From positions 592,001-656,000 of the forward strand of contig CAJNDS010001713.1 of NCBI GenBank assembly GCA_905221605.1: 64,000 nucleotides of DNA, in the 5' to 3' direction. Shown here one piece after another: positions 20,341 through 30,640 of this stretch. A model generated the notes under the pieces. The model was not told the origin of the DNA. It searched no databases and saw nothing but the letters and a program-made list of their open reading frames with translations. The position numbers and the translations under genes are program-made. The stretch's first letter is position 1. Every line of letters begins with the position of its first letter. This DNA is from Symbiodinium natans. Taxonomy: Eukaryota; Sar; Dinophyceae; Suessiales; Symbiodiniaceae.

Positions 20341-22130
20341 CTAGTGTCTCCTTTCTTCTCTCAAGGATCTCTGCCGCCTGCGCTGTGGCTGAGACTTTTT
20401 CTGCAAGTAGGTGGAGGCAGGGACAAAAAGGATCTTCAAGGGGGCAATTGTTGCGCCCAAGCCAAGAGTTCCAGCGGCTGTCTCTGACTTTGCTGCCTGT
20501 TGACGTGGCTGCGGGGGGAGCCAGCGCTTTTTGCCCAAGGTGCCTGCTTCATCTTGGCGATACTTGCTGCTTTTTTCATCGCTTGAAACCCTGGGCGCCA
20601 CTCAGGTATGACTCAAGCATCGGCAGAGCCCCATGCCTCAGATTCGCGGATCTTCAGGTGACCAGGAAAGCCCTTTGGCTGGAACGCTTTTCTTGGCCAA
20701 CGTGCCGGCAAGGCCCACAAGAACAAGCAGGCTGCATGGCCTGACTGAGAACAGGCCAGGCAGGCCAGAGCAAAAAGGCGGACGGGGACACGGGAGGAAT
20801 GGCATCAGCAGTGTGGGACTGCAATCGTCTCCGAGGACAGCCGCCGAACCGCACGTGCATTCTCGCGCTGCAAAGTGACGCTGAGAAGCTGATAGAGTTG
20901 GTCCTGTTCCTTCCCGGCCCGCTTTGGCAAGGCAGCAAGGATCTTGCGCACTTTCATCACAACTTGCCAGTGCTCATCGGCCCAAGGGCTCTAGCCTGCA
21001 AAAGAGGCCCCCTGTGCTTACGCGAAGCTGCAAAACCTGCAAGAGAACAGTGCCCCCCCTTTCTTTTGCAACATCAATCTCCAATTTGGAGATTGGATTG
21101 GGAGCTTGTCGTGAGTTTGGATCTATCATTGGTCTGTGCTGGGTCTCCATGGGGGGGTCGAGAAATGCCTTCGGCATTTTGCAAACCCCTTTGCCCTTAA
21201 TCCACGCCCTGGCAGGATGAAACATGCCGGGGATCATCGCCGGAGTTGCCGTCCCATCGAGGCGTGGCGCAAGCTGCTGCGTCCTCCGCGGAGTTTTCAA
21301 ACAAGAGAGGGCGTCATGTGACTCATTGTAGTCTACACTTCCCAATCCGCAAGGTTGGGAACATCTCGATTGTGGATTCGCCACTGGCAGCTTCTTCACC
21401 CGCACGCAGCGTCAAATCCCTATGGTGGCATGCCTGCAGTGTCTACGTCCGGCTGTGCCTGACACTGAAGCTCGCTGAAGCTCGGTGCTCCTGTGGACCA
21501 GACATGAGCCGTTGTCGGGAGACAGCCAACAATGGTGGCGGATTTCTTCTTCAGCCAGATACTCAGATTCCCAGGCAATTCTGAAAAGCTTTCTGGCAAC
21601 TTGCCTGCACTGGCGTTTTCGAGACTCCTCCTGCCAACTACCAACCAGGCAGTAAACCAGGCATGACCTCTTGAGAGAGCCGACTGTGTGCCGAGCGGCA
21701 CCTTCATGGCCACGGTGACCTCGTCTTGGGACCTGCATCTCTTGACAGCCGGATCCGAGGCAGTCAGAAAATGGCGCCATAGCACAGCAACAAGAACCGA
21801 ATTGAGCCCGGTAGGATCTTGTCCCTCTTATCCCAGGTTCTCAGATCTGGAAGCATGCATGGGCCCTTGGTGCAGGCAAGTCATGTAGTCATGAAGGCAG
21901 AGACGATGCAGGCCAACATAACACAACGCACAAATGCAAATGGTGAAAAAGCAACCTATTGAACCATAATTTTAAAAATGGTAGAAGGCCAGTATAATAT
22001 GGGCGGCTTCCGAAATTAGGCGTGGGGTCCTTCTTAGGAATCCTAGCATTTGGGGGTCTATTTTAGGGGTCCCCTCAATCCGGACACCCCCATCTGTCAT
22101 GATCGTGTGATCGCCGCACTCAGAAGCAGG
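20341..22130. other. Unique region with uncertain coding content
   Basis: Overlapping ORFs on both strands (about 20633-20878, 20799-21200 plus; 20974-21405, 21412-21785 minus). The plus frame at 20799 contains ALQSDAEKLIELVLFLPGPL, which looks like a possible exon, but the rest of that ORF does not. No telomeric repeats are present until after 22.3 kb. I cannot assign a gene. Confidence 0.4.
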
Positions 22131-22330
22131 AGCTAGGTGGGGTTCCGCGTTCCGCGGCTGGGGTTCCGCGGATGGGGCTTCTTTGGTGCGACGATGGGAG
22201 GTGCAGGTTGGTTAGGTGGATGGGGCTTCGGCTTCTTTGGGGCGACGATGGGGTGCAGGTTGTTTACGCGGCTGGGGCTTCTTTGGGCCGTCGATGGGGC
22301 GCAGGTTGGTTATGCGTCATTCTCGGGCAT
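22131..22330 (+). repeat. G-rich tandem repeat, about three units
   Basis: Three imperfect copies of GGGGCTTCTTTGG(T/G)GCGACGATGGG followed by GTGCAGGTTGGTTA, about 50-55 bp apart. The plus frame gives GWGFFGATMGGAGWLGGWG. It is open but low complexity, so coding status is unclear. Confidence 0.65.
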
Positions 22331-22486
22331 GCAGCCGTAAACCCTAACCGTAACCACTCAACCTCAACCGAGCCCTAAAAAGAGTCCTAAACTCCTAAAC
22401 CGTAGACGGCTCATACAGCTACAGTGTAGCAGCCACATGCGCTTAAGGCGGTGACCCCTAGGGTCTCCTGACAACCATGGGCTGAG

Positions 22487-24166
22487 ATGGTGCCAGGAGG
22501 CGGCTTCGATGTAGAAGAGGCCAAGATGGCTTCGGAGGAGCTCCGCCTGGAATCTGAGATTCGTTCCTTAGAGATGCTTGGGGAAGCCCAGTGGTACCCT
22601 TTTCCCTTTTTTTTTTTGCTTGATGGGTTTAGGGTTTAGGGTTCCGGGTTTAGGGTTTAGGGTTTAGGGTTTAGGGTTTAGGGTTTAGGGTTTAGGGTTT
22701 AGGGTGTTCCCTTATAAAATCACCAACCCAAACAAGGGTGCCCTTATGATCATAAGATGGTTACTGGGCTACAGAAGGATGCAGATCGGCCTCATGGACA
22801 TGAAGCGCCAGATTGAGGCTTAGCAGTGGAGTAGGTAACCTTTTAACTTTTTTGGGGGTATGAGCTTCCCTTTATAATCCCAGAGGTTATAAGCTTTGGT
22901 TCCCCAAGGATACTGGACAACTAAGGAGGTCCAGGAAGAACACCTGCAGCGTTCCTTGGGGGCCACATGAACCTTAAAATTGGGGTCATAGACCCTATAC
23001 AACTGTAATTCTTATTCAGGTATGGGGTCATATACCCTATACTACTGTAATTCTTATTCAGGTATATGAACCCTAAACCCTAAACCCTCCCAAGGTTGGC
23101 AGCAGATGCTGGCCAAGAGCAAGGCGGGACGCCTGGAATGTGAGAAGCTGCAAGGGGCCCAGGAAGAGCATCTTGGGGACCCAGTGGGTACCCTTTCCCC
23201 TTTTTTTGCTTCAAGGCTCCCTTGTAAAGTCGCCAACCCCAAAAAAGGGTGCCCTTATGTACTAAATTAAAAAATTATGGTTACAAGGATGGGCCCCCCT
23301 AGTTAGAAGTAGAGTTCTAAGTGCCCTACATTGGGTTATAAGGATCCTAAATTAGGGTTATAAGTCCCTTAACTACAGTTAGTGTAAGGGGGCCCGTCCT
23401 TGTACTGGGCTACCAAGGCTTGCCCAACTGCGGGCCAAGTGCGCTGCCATCGAAGCAAAGCGCCCACCGCGACTGCCGAGCCCTCCAAGAGCCATCCCTG
23501 CAGAAGAGCCGCCTCCTGACGAGGAGGCGTGTAACTTACTTCGCCTTTAGTTGACATTTAAGTTTTTTGGGTTTCCTTGTTTAGTGGGAATATTAAGGTT
23601 TAACCTTTTCTTAGTAGGAAAATTATAAGGTTTAACCTTTTTCCCCTTGGTTATTGGAGAAGTAAGGTAAAGAAGCTGACGCACCAGAGGCCGCTGGTAA
23701 GGAGGCAAAGGTTCCGATTCCTCGACGCCCCGGCAGTACCAAGGAGGCACCTGCCGCGTTGAAGCAACGAGGGTCCGAGCGTAGCTCCAGAGGAGGCTAA
23801 GGGACATTTAGAAATGTTTTTGGCACTTTAATTCCTAAGAAACAACAATATAGATGTAATATATATATATATATACTTATATAATTGTAATTAAAATTTG
23901 TGCTAGGGTTCCAAGTTTTCAGTATAGGAGGAAGTGCCAGAGCAGCCGCCGCAGCCGCCGCTGCAGTTGTTGCCCGAGGTCCAAGCTCTGGCACTCGTGG
24001 CGGCTATGCGCCTGCACGGTCGACTTCGGGGACCAGATGAACCCGAAAAGCGAAAAGGGTTTGTGGTCCATATTCCCTTAATGGGAATTGTAGTAGGAAT
24101 AGGGTATCTGCCCCCAATTTTAGGGTTAAGGTATGTCGCAGAGGTAGTCGGGGTTAGCTCGGCCTA
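22487..24166 (+). CDS. Coiled-coil/proline-rich protein whose introns are dispersed elements
   Basis: Exons at 22487-22590, 22775-22817, 22926-22950, 23095-23183, 23418-23529, about 23667-23795, 23931-24023 and about 24131-24166. The first four join in phase with GT, GC and GT donors to give FDVEEAKMASEELRLESEIR, then SLEMLGEAQRMQIGLMDMKR, then QIEEVQEEHLQRWQQMLAKS and KAGRLECEKLQGAQEEHLG: a charged, heptad-like helix. Later exons are K/E/P/A-rich (LAQLRAKCAAIEAKRPPRLP, EADAPEAAGKEAKVP). The start ATG at 22487 is the first in frame after a stop-rich stretch, but an upstream exon is not excluded. The introns are, in order, family F (with telomeric insert), E, B, F (with nested element), G, an AT-rich stretch, and B. 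The phase at 23183/23418 does not fit the best downstream frame, so one junction or one base is wrong. Function unknown; helical scaffold-like proteins often look like this. Confidence 0.7.
22591..22774. repeat. Family F element disrupted by telomeric repeat
   Basis: The left part GTGGTACCCTTTTCC and the right part CACCAACCCAAACAAGGGTG to ACTGGGCTACAG match the copy at 23184-23417. The centre (about 22625-22705) is replaced by about 80 bp of TTTAGGG. Other copies: 50028-50098 (right part) and 63388-63458 (compact). The element runs from GT after CCCA to AG before AAGGATG, so it is the whole intron. Confidence 0.8.
23184..23417. repeat. Family F element carrying a nested palindromic element O
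   Basis: Against the copy at 22591, this one is interrupted at GGTTAC/TGGG by about 120 bp (about 23285-23408) that begins AAGGATGGGCCCCC and ends GGGGGCCCGTCCTTG. The two ends are inverted repeats. The trinucleotide TAC flanks the insertion on both sides, consistent with a 3-bp target duplication. Confidence 0.8.
23530..23666. repeat. Dispersed element family G
   Basis: Copies at 23530-23666, 34384-34549 and 62529-62612. They share the end TTATTGGAGAAGTAAG (TTATCGGAGAAGTAAG at 34540), TTTAGCAGGA/TTTAGTGGGA motifs and TTGAACTTTACT/TTTAACCTTTT-like interiors. The right end is directly followed by coding-like sequence at 23667 and 34550. Confidence 0.7.
23926..23931 (+). repeat. AGGAGG direct repeat at an intron edge
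   Basis: AGGAGG occurs at 23791-23796 and 23926-23931, at the two ends of the intron 23796-23930. A GC-AG splice within the repeat keeps the coding frame. The intron interior is AT-rich with a (TA)n run and matches none of the other families. Confidence 0.55.
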
Positions 24167-24234
24167 GAAAGCATCTCCAACAGTTGCTAGCGACTTAACC
24201 CTGAACCCTAAACCCTAAACCCTAGACGTGTGCA

Positions 24235-25978
24235 GTGCAGGTGGCAAAAAACCCTCAAACCCTAACCCGGCTGGGCTTGCTCTATCCAGCAGAGCCCGTG
24301 CAAAGCGTTTCACCTGAAATGAGAGATCTCGAATCTTGGTGTGGAAAAGTGTCCAAGGTGCCTGTGCACGCCATAGAGAAGGCAGATTCGCTTGGGAGTC
24401 TACAAGTTTGCCTGCTTTTGGTTGTCCAGGGTCATGGTAAGCTAGACCAGGCAGCCTGCGCAATCACTTCTGGTGCACCAGCGACCTCATGCCTACAAGC
24501 TCATCCAGAACTGTGGCATACTGTTGCACCACTTGAATATCCACGGTGGGTGCGATGGCAGATTCATTCCGAAGAGGGTTTGGGTGAGGGATTTTGGTGG
24601 AAGGATGCGACGGCTTGGATATGGAGGGGATTGTCAAAATTAGGGATCCTTTTGGGGTCTCTATTATATTCATACGGCTGCATAAACCTCTGGACTCTAC
24701 CCCAGCCACCCAAAACCTACTAGCCTCCTTTTGTAGGCTCCTGTTGTAAAACCCCTTATTCGATTCTGAGGAAACCTACAAAAAGCACAGGTTTTGGTCT
24801 TGCTTCTTAAGGCAGACTCTCTTAAGCTCTCAAGCCTCTACGAAGTTCGCGACGTCACTTGCCTTCGAGGCTCAGCCCATGGCTTTTGCGGGATTTTTGG
24901 GGAGGTACACATCGATGATCACACTTTAAATTCCCAGCTATCCTTCAAGCGCTTTAAGAATCGTAGACAAGGAGTGGGGGATATTTCCACTGAGGAGTTC
25001 TTTTTTGGATTTGGATTTCTGCTCTGTCTTCAATCCAAAATCGGAATAGGCTTACGAGTTCTCTTGAATCTTCAATATGTCTTGGAACTTGTCCCTAAAC
25101 CCTAAACCCTAAACCCTAAACGCTCCAAACGGTACCCCTGACCGCCGAAACCCACAAAACTAAAGTCTGTTCCTGGGCTGGCGGGCTTCAGGCGCCTTGA
25201 TGGGCGTAAGTAGGGTTTAGGGTTTTGGGTTTTGGGTTTAGGGTTTAGGGTTTCTTGACTCTAACCCGGCTGGCTGCAAGAGACCTGGATGCAAAAAGGG
25301 TTTAGGGTTTAGGGCTTAGGCAGGGTTTAGGGTTTCCTTCTTCGGGCTCTTCCTTCGCAAGGCTCTCGCAGGAATCTTGCTCGTGTGTGAGTCGCCTGAT
25401 GTACCTTTGCGCCGGGCAAGCAAGTTGGCCCAAGTACCCCAACCTTGGGACGAGATGAACACTAAAAGTGTTTAGGGTTCATATTTCCTGAATAAGAATT
25501 ACAGTAGTACTAGGGCTGTAGGACCCCAATTTCAAGGTTCATTTGGTCCCCAAGGAAGTACCCCAAGTATTCTAGCATGTAAGCGGGCTTTCATGGGAAG
25601 CATTCCTGCATCTCACGCGTAGCTATGGACTTGACAGAAGCCGAAATCAACCCCTAAACCCTAAACCCTAAACCCTAAACCCTAAACCCTAATTTTGCAC
25701 ACCAAGCCCATGCTTTGCTCGAACAGAACCCAGAGCTGCCATCGGTAGTTCGCGAGCGGCCGCCGAGGGCTGTGGCTGCCGCAGAGGCTGGAAACACTCG
25801 ATCAGTGTTAGGGATCCTTTTTACTTTTTGGGTTATGGGCTTTCTTATATATGAACAAAAGGGATCATTTTTTCTTCCTAGGGGAACAGGGATTAAGGAA
25901 AGAGAGTGTACACTTTTTCAGGTGCTTTCAGACCACATTACAGGACTGACCAGAGCATTTTTGCACTTTGGGCAGTAG
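24235..25978 (+). CDS. Hypothetical multi-exon protein
   Basis: Best exons: 25338-25442 (FFGLFLRKALAGILLVCESP, then VPLRRASKLAQ), 25707-25786 (HALLEQNPELPSVVRERPPR, then AVAAAE) and 25922-25978 (VLSDHITGLTRAFLHFGQ, stop TAG at 25976). The last two join in phase by a GC-AG splice that removes a family C element. Weaker upstream blocks: about 24270-24480 (VSPEMRDLESWCGKVSKVPV), 24813-24975 (ADSLKLSSLYEVRDVTCLRG) and 25168-25208 (FLGWRASGALMG). A family B element at 25443-25555 sits between the repeats that end the first exon. I do not recognise the product. Confidence 0.5.
25432..25566. mobile_element. Family B element with 11-bp target-site duplication
   Basis: AAGTACCCCAA lies at 25432-25442 and at 25556-25566, immediately outside the 113-bp element 25443-25555, which begins CCTTGGGACGAGATGAAC and ends GTTCATTTGGTCCCCAAGG. 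The perfect flanking repeat plus terminal inverted repeats is the signature of a DNA-transposon-like insertion. It directly follows coding sequence (LAQVPQ). Confidence 0.85.
25793..25895. repeat. Dispersed element family C
   Basis: Copies at 25793-25895, 55934-56031 and 56680-56789, about 100 bp and highly similar: ATCAGTGTTAGGGATCCTTT, then CTTTTTGGGTT(A/C)TGGGCTTTC, then TTCCTAGGGGAACAGGGATT. The interior is palindromic around AAAGGATCC. The 56680 copy has extended inverted ends TGCCTATAC...GTATAGGCA. The copies at 25793 and 56680 are in introns with a clear following exon. Confidence 0.85.
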
Positions 25979-26609
25979 AACAGAGCCGAGTCCTCTAGGC
26001 CTTCAGCCCCCAAAGAGACGTAACTTCAGAATGTTGGGAGGGCAACCCCCGCAGCATCTCCCGGCCATTTGACCACCACGTGACCCAACAGTGCTCCCTG
26101 CGCAGGCGAGAGTTCGAGGTGGGGCCGAGAGCTCAGGTGAGTCGGCCCCACAACACAGCATCATGCATGCCTTGCGCCTCGTAACCGTGGGTTTTCTAGA
26201 GCTGCTTCCCCAAACTGTCAAGCAAGAGTTGCCCCATCGGTTTCTTCCTCAGAGAAGGGGAGGTTTGAGTCGATGGCCATACACTCTGCTATAAGGGAGG
26301 CCCATAGAAGGTCGGGTCCAGGAGGTCTCTGTACCTTGGGGACTGAACTGGACCCTAAACGGATGTATAGGGATCAATCGCATACTGGGGCATATGACCC
26401 CAATTATAGGGTTCATTTGCTCCTTTGGGTATTCAGAAAGGTAAAGCCCATGGGGTCAGCGGTCCATAGATATTCCGCACAGGACATCCACAGACTTAAG
26501 GGGTGTCCCCCGTAGCAAGCGTAGCAAGCGTAGCAGGAGGGCCGAGGGTGGTTCAACAAACAGGGTTTAAGGTTTTTGGGGTTTAGGGTTTAGGGTTTAG
26601 GGTTAGTAT

Positions 26610-27397
26610 GCGTTTTGGGGTGAAGTCTACTGCTGCCTCCAGGTCTGGCACGAAGCTTTGCTTCGCTTGGGTTTTGAGGCAAGGGCAAGGGGTACCCTAA
26701 TTTCTAAACCATAAACCCTAAACTCTAAACTCTAAACCCTAAACCCTAAACCCCAAACCCCAAACCCCAAACCCCAAACCCTCCACCACTTGCGCGCCAC
26801 TGCAGGCCAAGCTGGCTCGAGCCTTTGACAGGGTTTTCTCCCAGTCCTTGCCTCGCAGTTTTGCAAAATCCCATTTTCTGCATATGCCTATCATGCACCT
26901 GGGTCGCGATCAGGAGGGTTTAGGGTTCAGGGTTTAGGGTTTAGGGTTGGCGATTCCTGAAGCATCCTGAACGACGCAACGCCTGTTCAAAAGAAGCACC
27001 TCGGTCTCCTCAATTCCTCAATCACTAAAACTCCTGCCAAACACTCCGAAGCCCGAAGCCCGCTATTTTTCTTACTGGGATCCACACACTCAGGTATGCA
27101 ATCGCTGCACTCATCGCTTCCTGTGGCTCGGGGAAAGAATTCTGTGGGCCCTTCAAACCCTAAACTTCTGTTGGCCCTTCAAACCCTAAACCCTAAACCC
27201 TAAACCCTAATGACTTCATGCCCCGAAGGGTCGGATGCCAAAACGCTCCGTTCAACTCACACCAACTACCCCTTGTGGTGCGTTTACGGTAACTTTAGAT
27301 CCTTTTTGGGTTCACTGGGTTTCTTGAAAAAGGTAGCTTAAAACTAAATTTATAGCTACCCTGCTAAGTGCAACCAAGTACCGAATGGCTTTCCTAA
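26610..27397 (+). CDS. Hypothetical protein, at least four exons
   Basis: Exons about 26610-26687 (YAFWGEVYCCLQVWHEALLR, then LGFEAR), 26801-26919 (LQAKLARAFDRVFSQSLPRS, then KSHFLHMPIMHLGRDQE), about 27094-27160 (YAIAALIASCGSGKEFCGPF) and 27212-27288 (DFMPRRVGCQNAPFNSHQLP, then LVVRL). A GT-AG splice removing the family J element 27289-27378 adds RTEWLS and a TAA at 27395. The tandem TTCTGT(G/T)GGCCCTTCAAACC near 27147-27190 duplicates an exon end next to telomeric repeat. No family recognised. Confidence 0.5.
27289..27378. repeat. Dispersed element family J
   Basis: Copies at 27289-27378 and 33013-33110. Both begin GTAACTT(T/A)AGATCCTT, contain TTTTTGGGTTCACTGGGTTTC and end GCTACCCTGC(T/C)AAGTGCAACCAAG. 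Thus GT and AG lie at its very ends, so the element is a ready-made intron. The 8-9 bases before both copies also match (TTGTGGTGC). Confidence 0.8.
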
Positions 27398-27764
27398 TTC
27401 TACTCACCTTTCTCTATGGGTCATGACCAGGCGGATAATGTATTGGGAGTTATATAGACTCTAGACTGGAAAGTGATCCTTAGAAGCGCCGTATAAGGGC
27501 CCATGGAGGGGTTTCGCCTCTTTGCCTCCTAGGACAGTAAGGGCCCCTAAACCATTATCCCTATTCCCTAAACCCTAAGCCCCTTCTTCCCTAAACCCCT
27601 TCTTCCCTAAACCCTAAACCCTAAACCCCAAACCCCAAACCCTAAACCCCAAACCCCAAACCCCAAACCCCAAACCCTAAACCCCAAACCCTAGCCCTAA
27701 ACCCCAAAAGCCTAAATGACCCTTGAAGCCTGAGCCTCAACTGAGCCTCCAAAGGCTTGGTCGC

Positions 27765-29050
27765 GACCACGGCCGCCCGACGGACCGCGCTTTCCGAGGC
27801 GGCAGCCAATGAGGGAAGTTAGGGTTTAGGGTTTAGGGTTTAGGGTTTAGGGTTTAGGGTTTAGGGTTTAGGGTTTAGGGTTTAGGGTTTAGGGTTTACG
27901 TCTCTTTGAGACTGCCCTGCTGAGAAAGTGGGGCTGCAGGGGTGAGAGTTTGCCCGTTGCGCATGTCACATGGAGTTGAGCATGCAGAGACGGGGTTTCC
28001 TTGTCTTGACAAGAGGTGCCATGGATGGGTCGTCTGAAAGATCCGCCCGCAGGTTTTTTGTTTCTTGCGATTTTTTGTTGACGACCTCCATACCACAACT
28101 CTTACACCCCAAGGCCCTAGACCCAAATACCCTGAAAAATGCTCCCCCCCCCTCCCTCCCAGCTGTGCAAACTTAACGCCCCCACACCCCACACCCTAAA
28201 AACACACGGTAAATGTTCGATATCTGGGAGCCCCTAAACCGGAAAACGCAAAACCCTATAAACCCTACATCCCCAAATCCCTAATCCCTAAACCCATCCT
28301 AAACCCTAAACCCCAAACCCGAAACCCTAAACCCTAAACCCTAAACCCTAAACTTCCAGCAGGGGAAGTCCGTCCCGCTGGAGCTGGAGACGGTGGAAGA
28401 AGCCATGGCGGGCATCGACTCGGAAGTTGAAGCCCTGCCCAAGGCGCCTCCGTTCTGGCTTTTTTTTCGGGAGGGGGGTGCCCAAAGCCCTATAAATCCC
28501 GAACCCCTACTGGCTCCTGGAGGCTAAGTACCTCTTCTCACGGCCATCGTTTAGGCTTACAGAACCTTAGCCCCTCAGGGTTTAGCGTTTAAGGTGTACT
28601 ACTTCCCAAAAATAAAAACGTTCTTCCTTATAAGGGCAAGATAGGGATTAGTGTTTTTTACTTTTGGTGGTTCGTAAGCAAATAGCAGTTTAGCGTTTAG
28701 CGTTTATAGGGCTAAGCCTCAGGGTGGTTAGGGTGAGACTCCAAAGCTTGAAGGGTTTAGGGTCTAGGGTTTAGGGTTTTTCCCGGGCACTCAGCAGCCC
28801 CCAGATTCTGATTATCTTTGCTTATATTGCATATTTTTATTAGCATTACGAACCCAAAGTCTATTTTTAGAAGGTATGCCATGAGAATGTGTGCAAGAAG
28901 CGCGCATGTTGCTGTGTTCTTAGAGGAAGGCTTTCCAGATAACTACATTTATCGACGGTCTTTTCCTTAGACTTGAAGGTGCCCAAGAGGACCATAACAA
29001 TGTGCATCAACCGACCCCCCTACCGGTACTTGCTTGTCCCCACAGCCTAG
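27765..29050 (+). CDS. Hypothetical protein, C-terminal exon group
   Basis: Blocks at about 27762-27826 (GLVATTAARRTALSEAAANE), 28361-28460 (GKSVPLELETVEEAMAGIDS, then EVEALPKAPPF) and 28971-29050 (LKVPKRTITMCINRPPYRYL, then LVPTA, stop TAG at 29048). A block at 27900-27945 (RLFETALLRKWGC) may also belong. Family L lies at 28598-28695. The acidic middle exon is clearly protein-like; the product is not recognised. Confidence 0.45.
27820..27898 (+). repeat. Interstitial TTTAGGG array
   Basis: About eleven near-perfect heptamers directly abutting the exon-like sequence ending AATGAGGGAAG, then unique sequence. The exon/array boundary has no spacer. Confidence 0.95.
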
Positions 29051-29188
29051 ATCCCCCCCAATCTTGCAGATGCTCATGAACTCTCCAGCTGTCACCTGCC
29101 CCTGCCTTGAACCCTTTGTCTAGTCTAGGCAGTTAGGGTTTAGGGTGTAGGGTGTAGGGTTTACGGTTTAGGGTTTAGGGTTTGTACG

Positions 29189-30405
29189 GGTATGGCTCCG
29201 AACACTTGAGGCAGTTACGCAATCATGGGCCACCGTCTCGGGCATCAGCCAGTCACTTGGCTCAGGATTCTTCAATTATCGTCTCTTGGGTGGGGTTCCG
29301 GAAACCCCCCCCCCCCTCCCTAAACCCTAAGCCCTGAGCCCTCAGCCCTAAACCCAAAACCCTAAACCCGAAACCCTGAACCCAAAACCCTGAACCCTAA
29401 ACCCTGAACCCAATTCAGGCGCCCAGTGAGGCCCCACATAAATCAGGAGCCCTGGGAGGGGACTTTGGCTTTCTTCACTTTAAGAAGTCAAGACTTTTTT
29501 GGGGGGGTGGCGTAGAGTCTTCTTAACGTTAAAGCCCCTGATTACATGTTTTTAGGAAGCCTGCAAACAATTGTCGGGCTTGGGTTCTGGGTTCTTCAGG
29601 TATGCGGGGCGCAGTATGTAGGATCTTGAGAGATCTTCGGTGCAGGCTTTGGTTTGGGGAAAGCTTGCTGAGATAGGACTCTACCTTGGACCCCTAAGGT
29701 TTTACCCTTGGGTTTGGACCCTAAACCCTAATTCCTTTTAACGACCCTCTAATTGAGTACAGGGGCCATATTAGGAGTGTATTAAGGGAACCTCCTGGCG
29801 GTACATCCTTAGGGGTGCGAGTCTGCTGAGAAGTTGCAGCTCAAGGCTGCTTAGGGTTCAGGGTTTAGGGTTTAGGGTTTAGGGTTTAGGGTTTAGGGTT
29901 TAGGGTTTAGGGTTTAGGGTTTAGGGTTTAGGGGGTTTAGGGTTTAGGGTTAGGGTCTGCTGGTCTCTGATGACTAGCGACTGGCGCGGCCCTCAGTCCT
30001 GGCATGAAGCAGCTTCCAGGTTTAAAAAGGTTTAGGGTTAGGGTTTAGGGTTTTTACAGCCTTGATCTTTAGAGTCTAGCCCGACAAGGTGCTAGGTATT
30101 GTTGCTTTAAACCCAAAGCCTGAACCCCAAGAACAAAATAGGCGCCATAAACCCTGTTCTTAAGCCCCTGTAAACTCTGCACAAAAAGTAAACCATAAAT
30201 CCATAAACCCTAAAAACAAAATAGGCCATAAACCCTAATTCTTAAGCCCCTCTAACCTCTGTAGACCACAAACCCGAAGCCCCTGCGCAGGGTCGGCCCG
30301 ACGCTCGATGACATTGCGCCAAAGGCTTCGTCGACCTTCTTGATAACGACACAAGGCCGGCGAAGCAAACCAACGAAAACCATGCCAAAAAACACAAATA
30401 AATAA
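29189..30405 (+). CDS. Hypothetical protein, at least four exons
   Basis: Blocks at 29189-29307 (VWLRTLEAVTQSWATVSGIS, then LGSGFFNYRLLGGVPE), about 29418-29467 (APSEAPHKSGALGGDF), about 29618-29697 (DLERSSVQALVWGKLAEIGL), about 29828-29860 (ESAEKLQLKAA) and 30291-30405 (VGPTLDDIAPKASSTFLITT, then QGRRSKPTKTM, stop TAA at 30403). The C-terminus is Lys-rich. The introns hold TTTAGGG (29858-29950) and a small hairpin (29470-29545). Confidence 0.5.
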
Positions 30406-30640
30406 TTCAAAAGAGCAAGAAGCAAATCAAGGCAGTTTTTGCCGGACTTTGTTTTTATTTCAACATCAAGGGATTAAGGCTCGTACCCGTAAAGTTGTAC
30501 CCCTAAAGCTTCACCCGTTTCATCTACTCTTCTCCTAACATGGCCCTTTTTACTCCCTTAAAGGATCTGTAACATGAAGTCCCCAAAACCCAAGGGTACA
30601 ACCTCTAGAGAACCCTCCACACCGAAGCTCACTCTCTCCC

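Noticed and set aside
20974..21785. Minus-strand ORFs of 121-143 codons
   Set aside because: They overlap equally open plus frames and show no domain, so no strand can be favoured.
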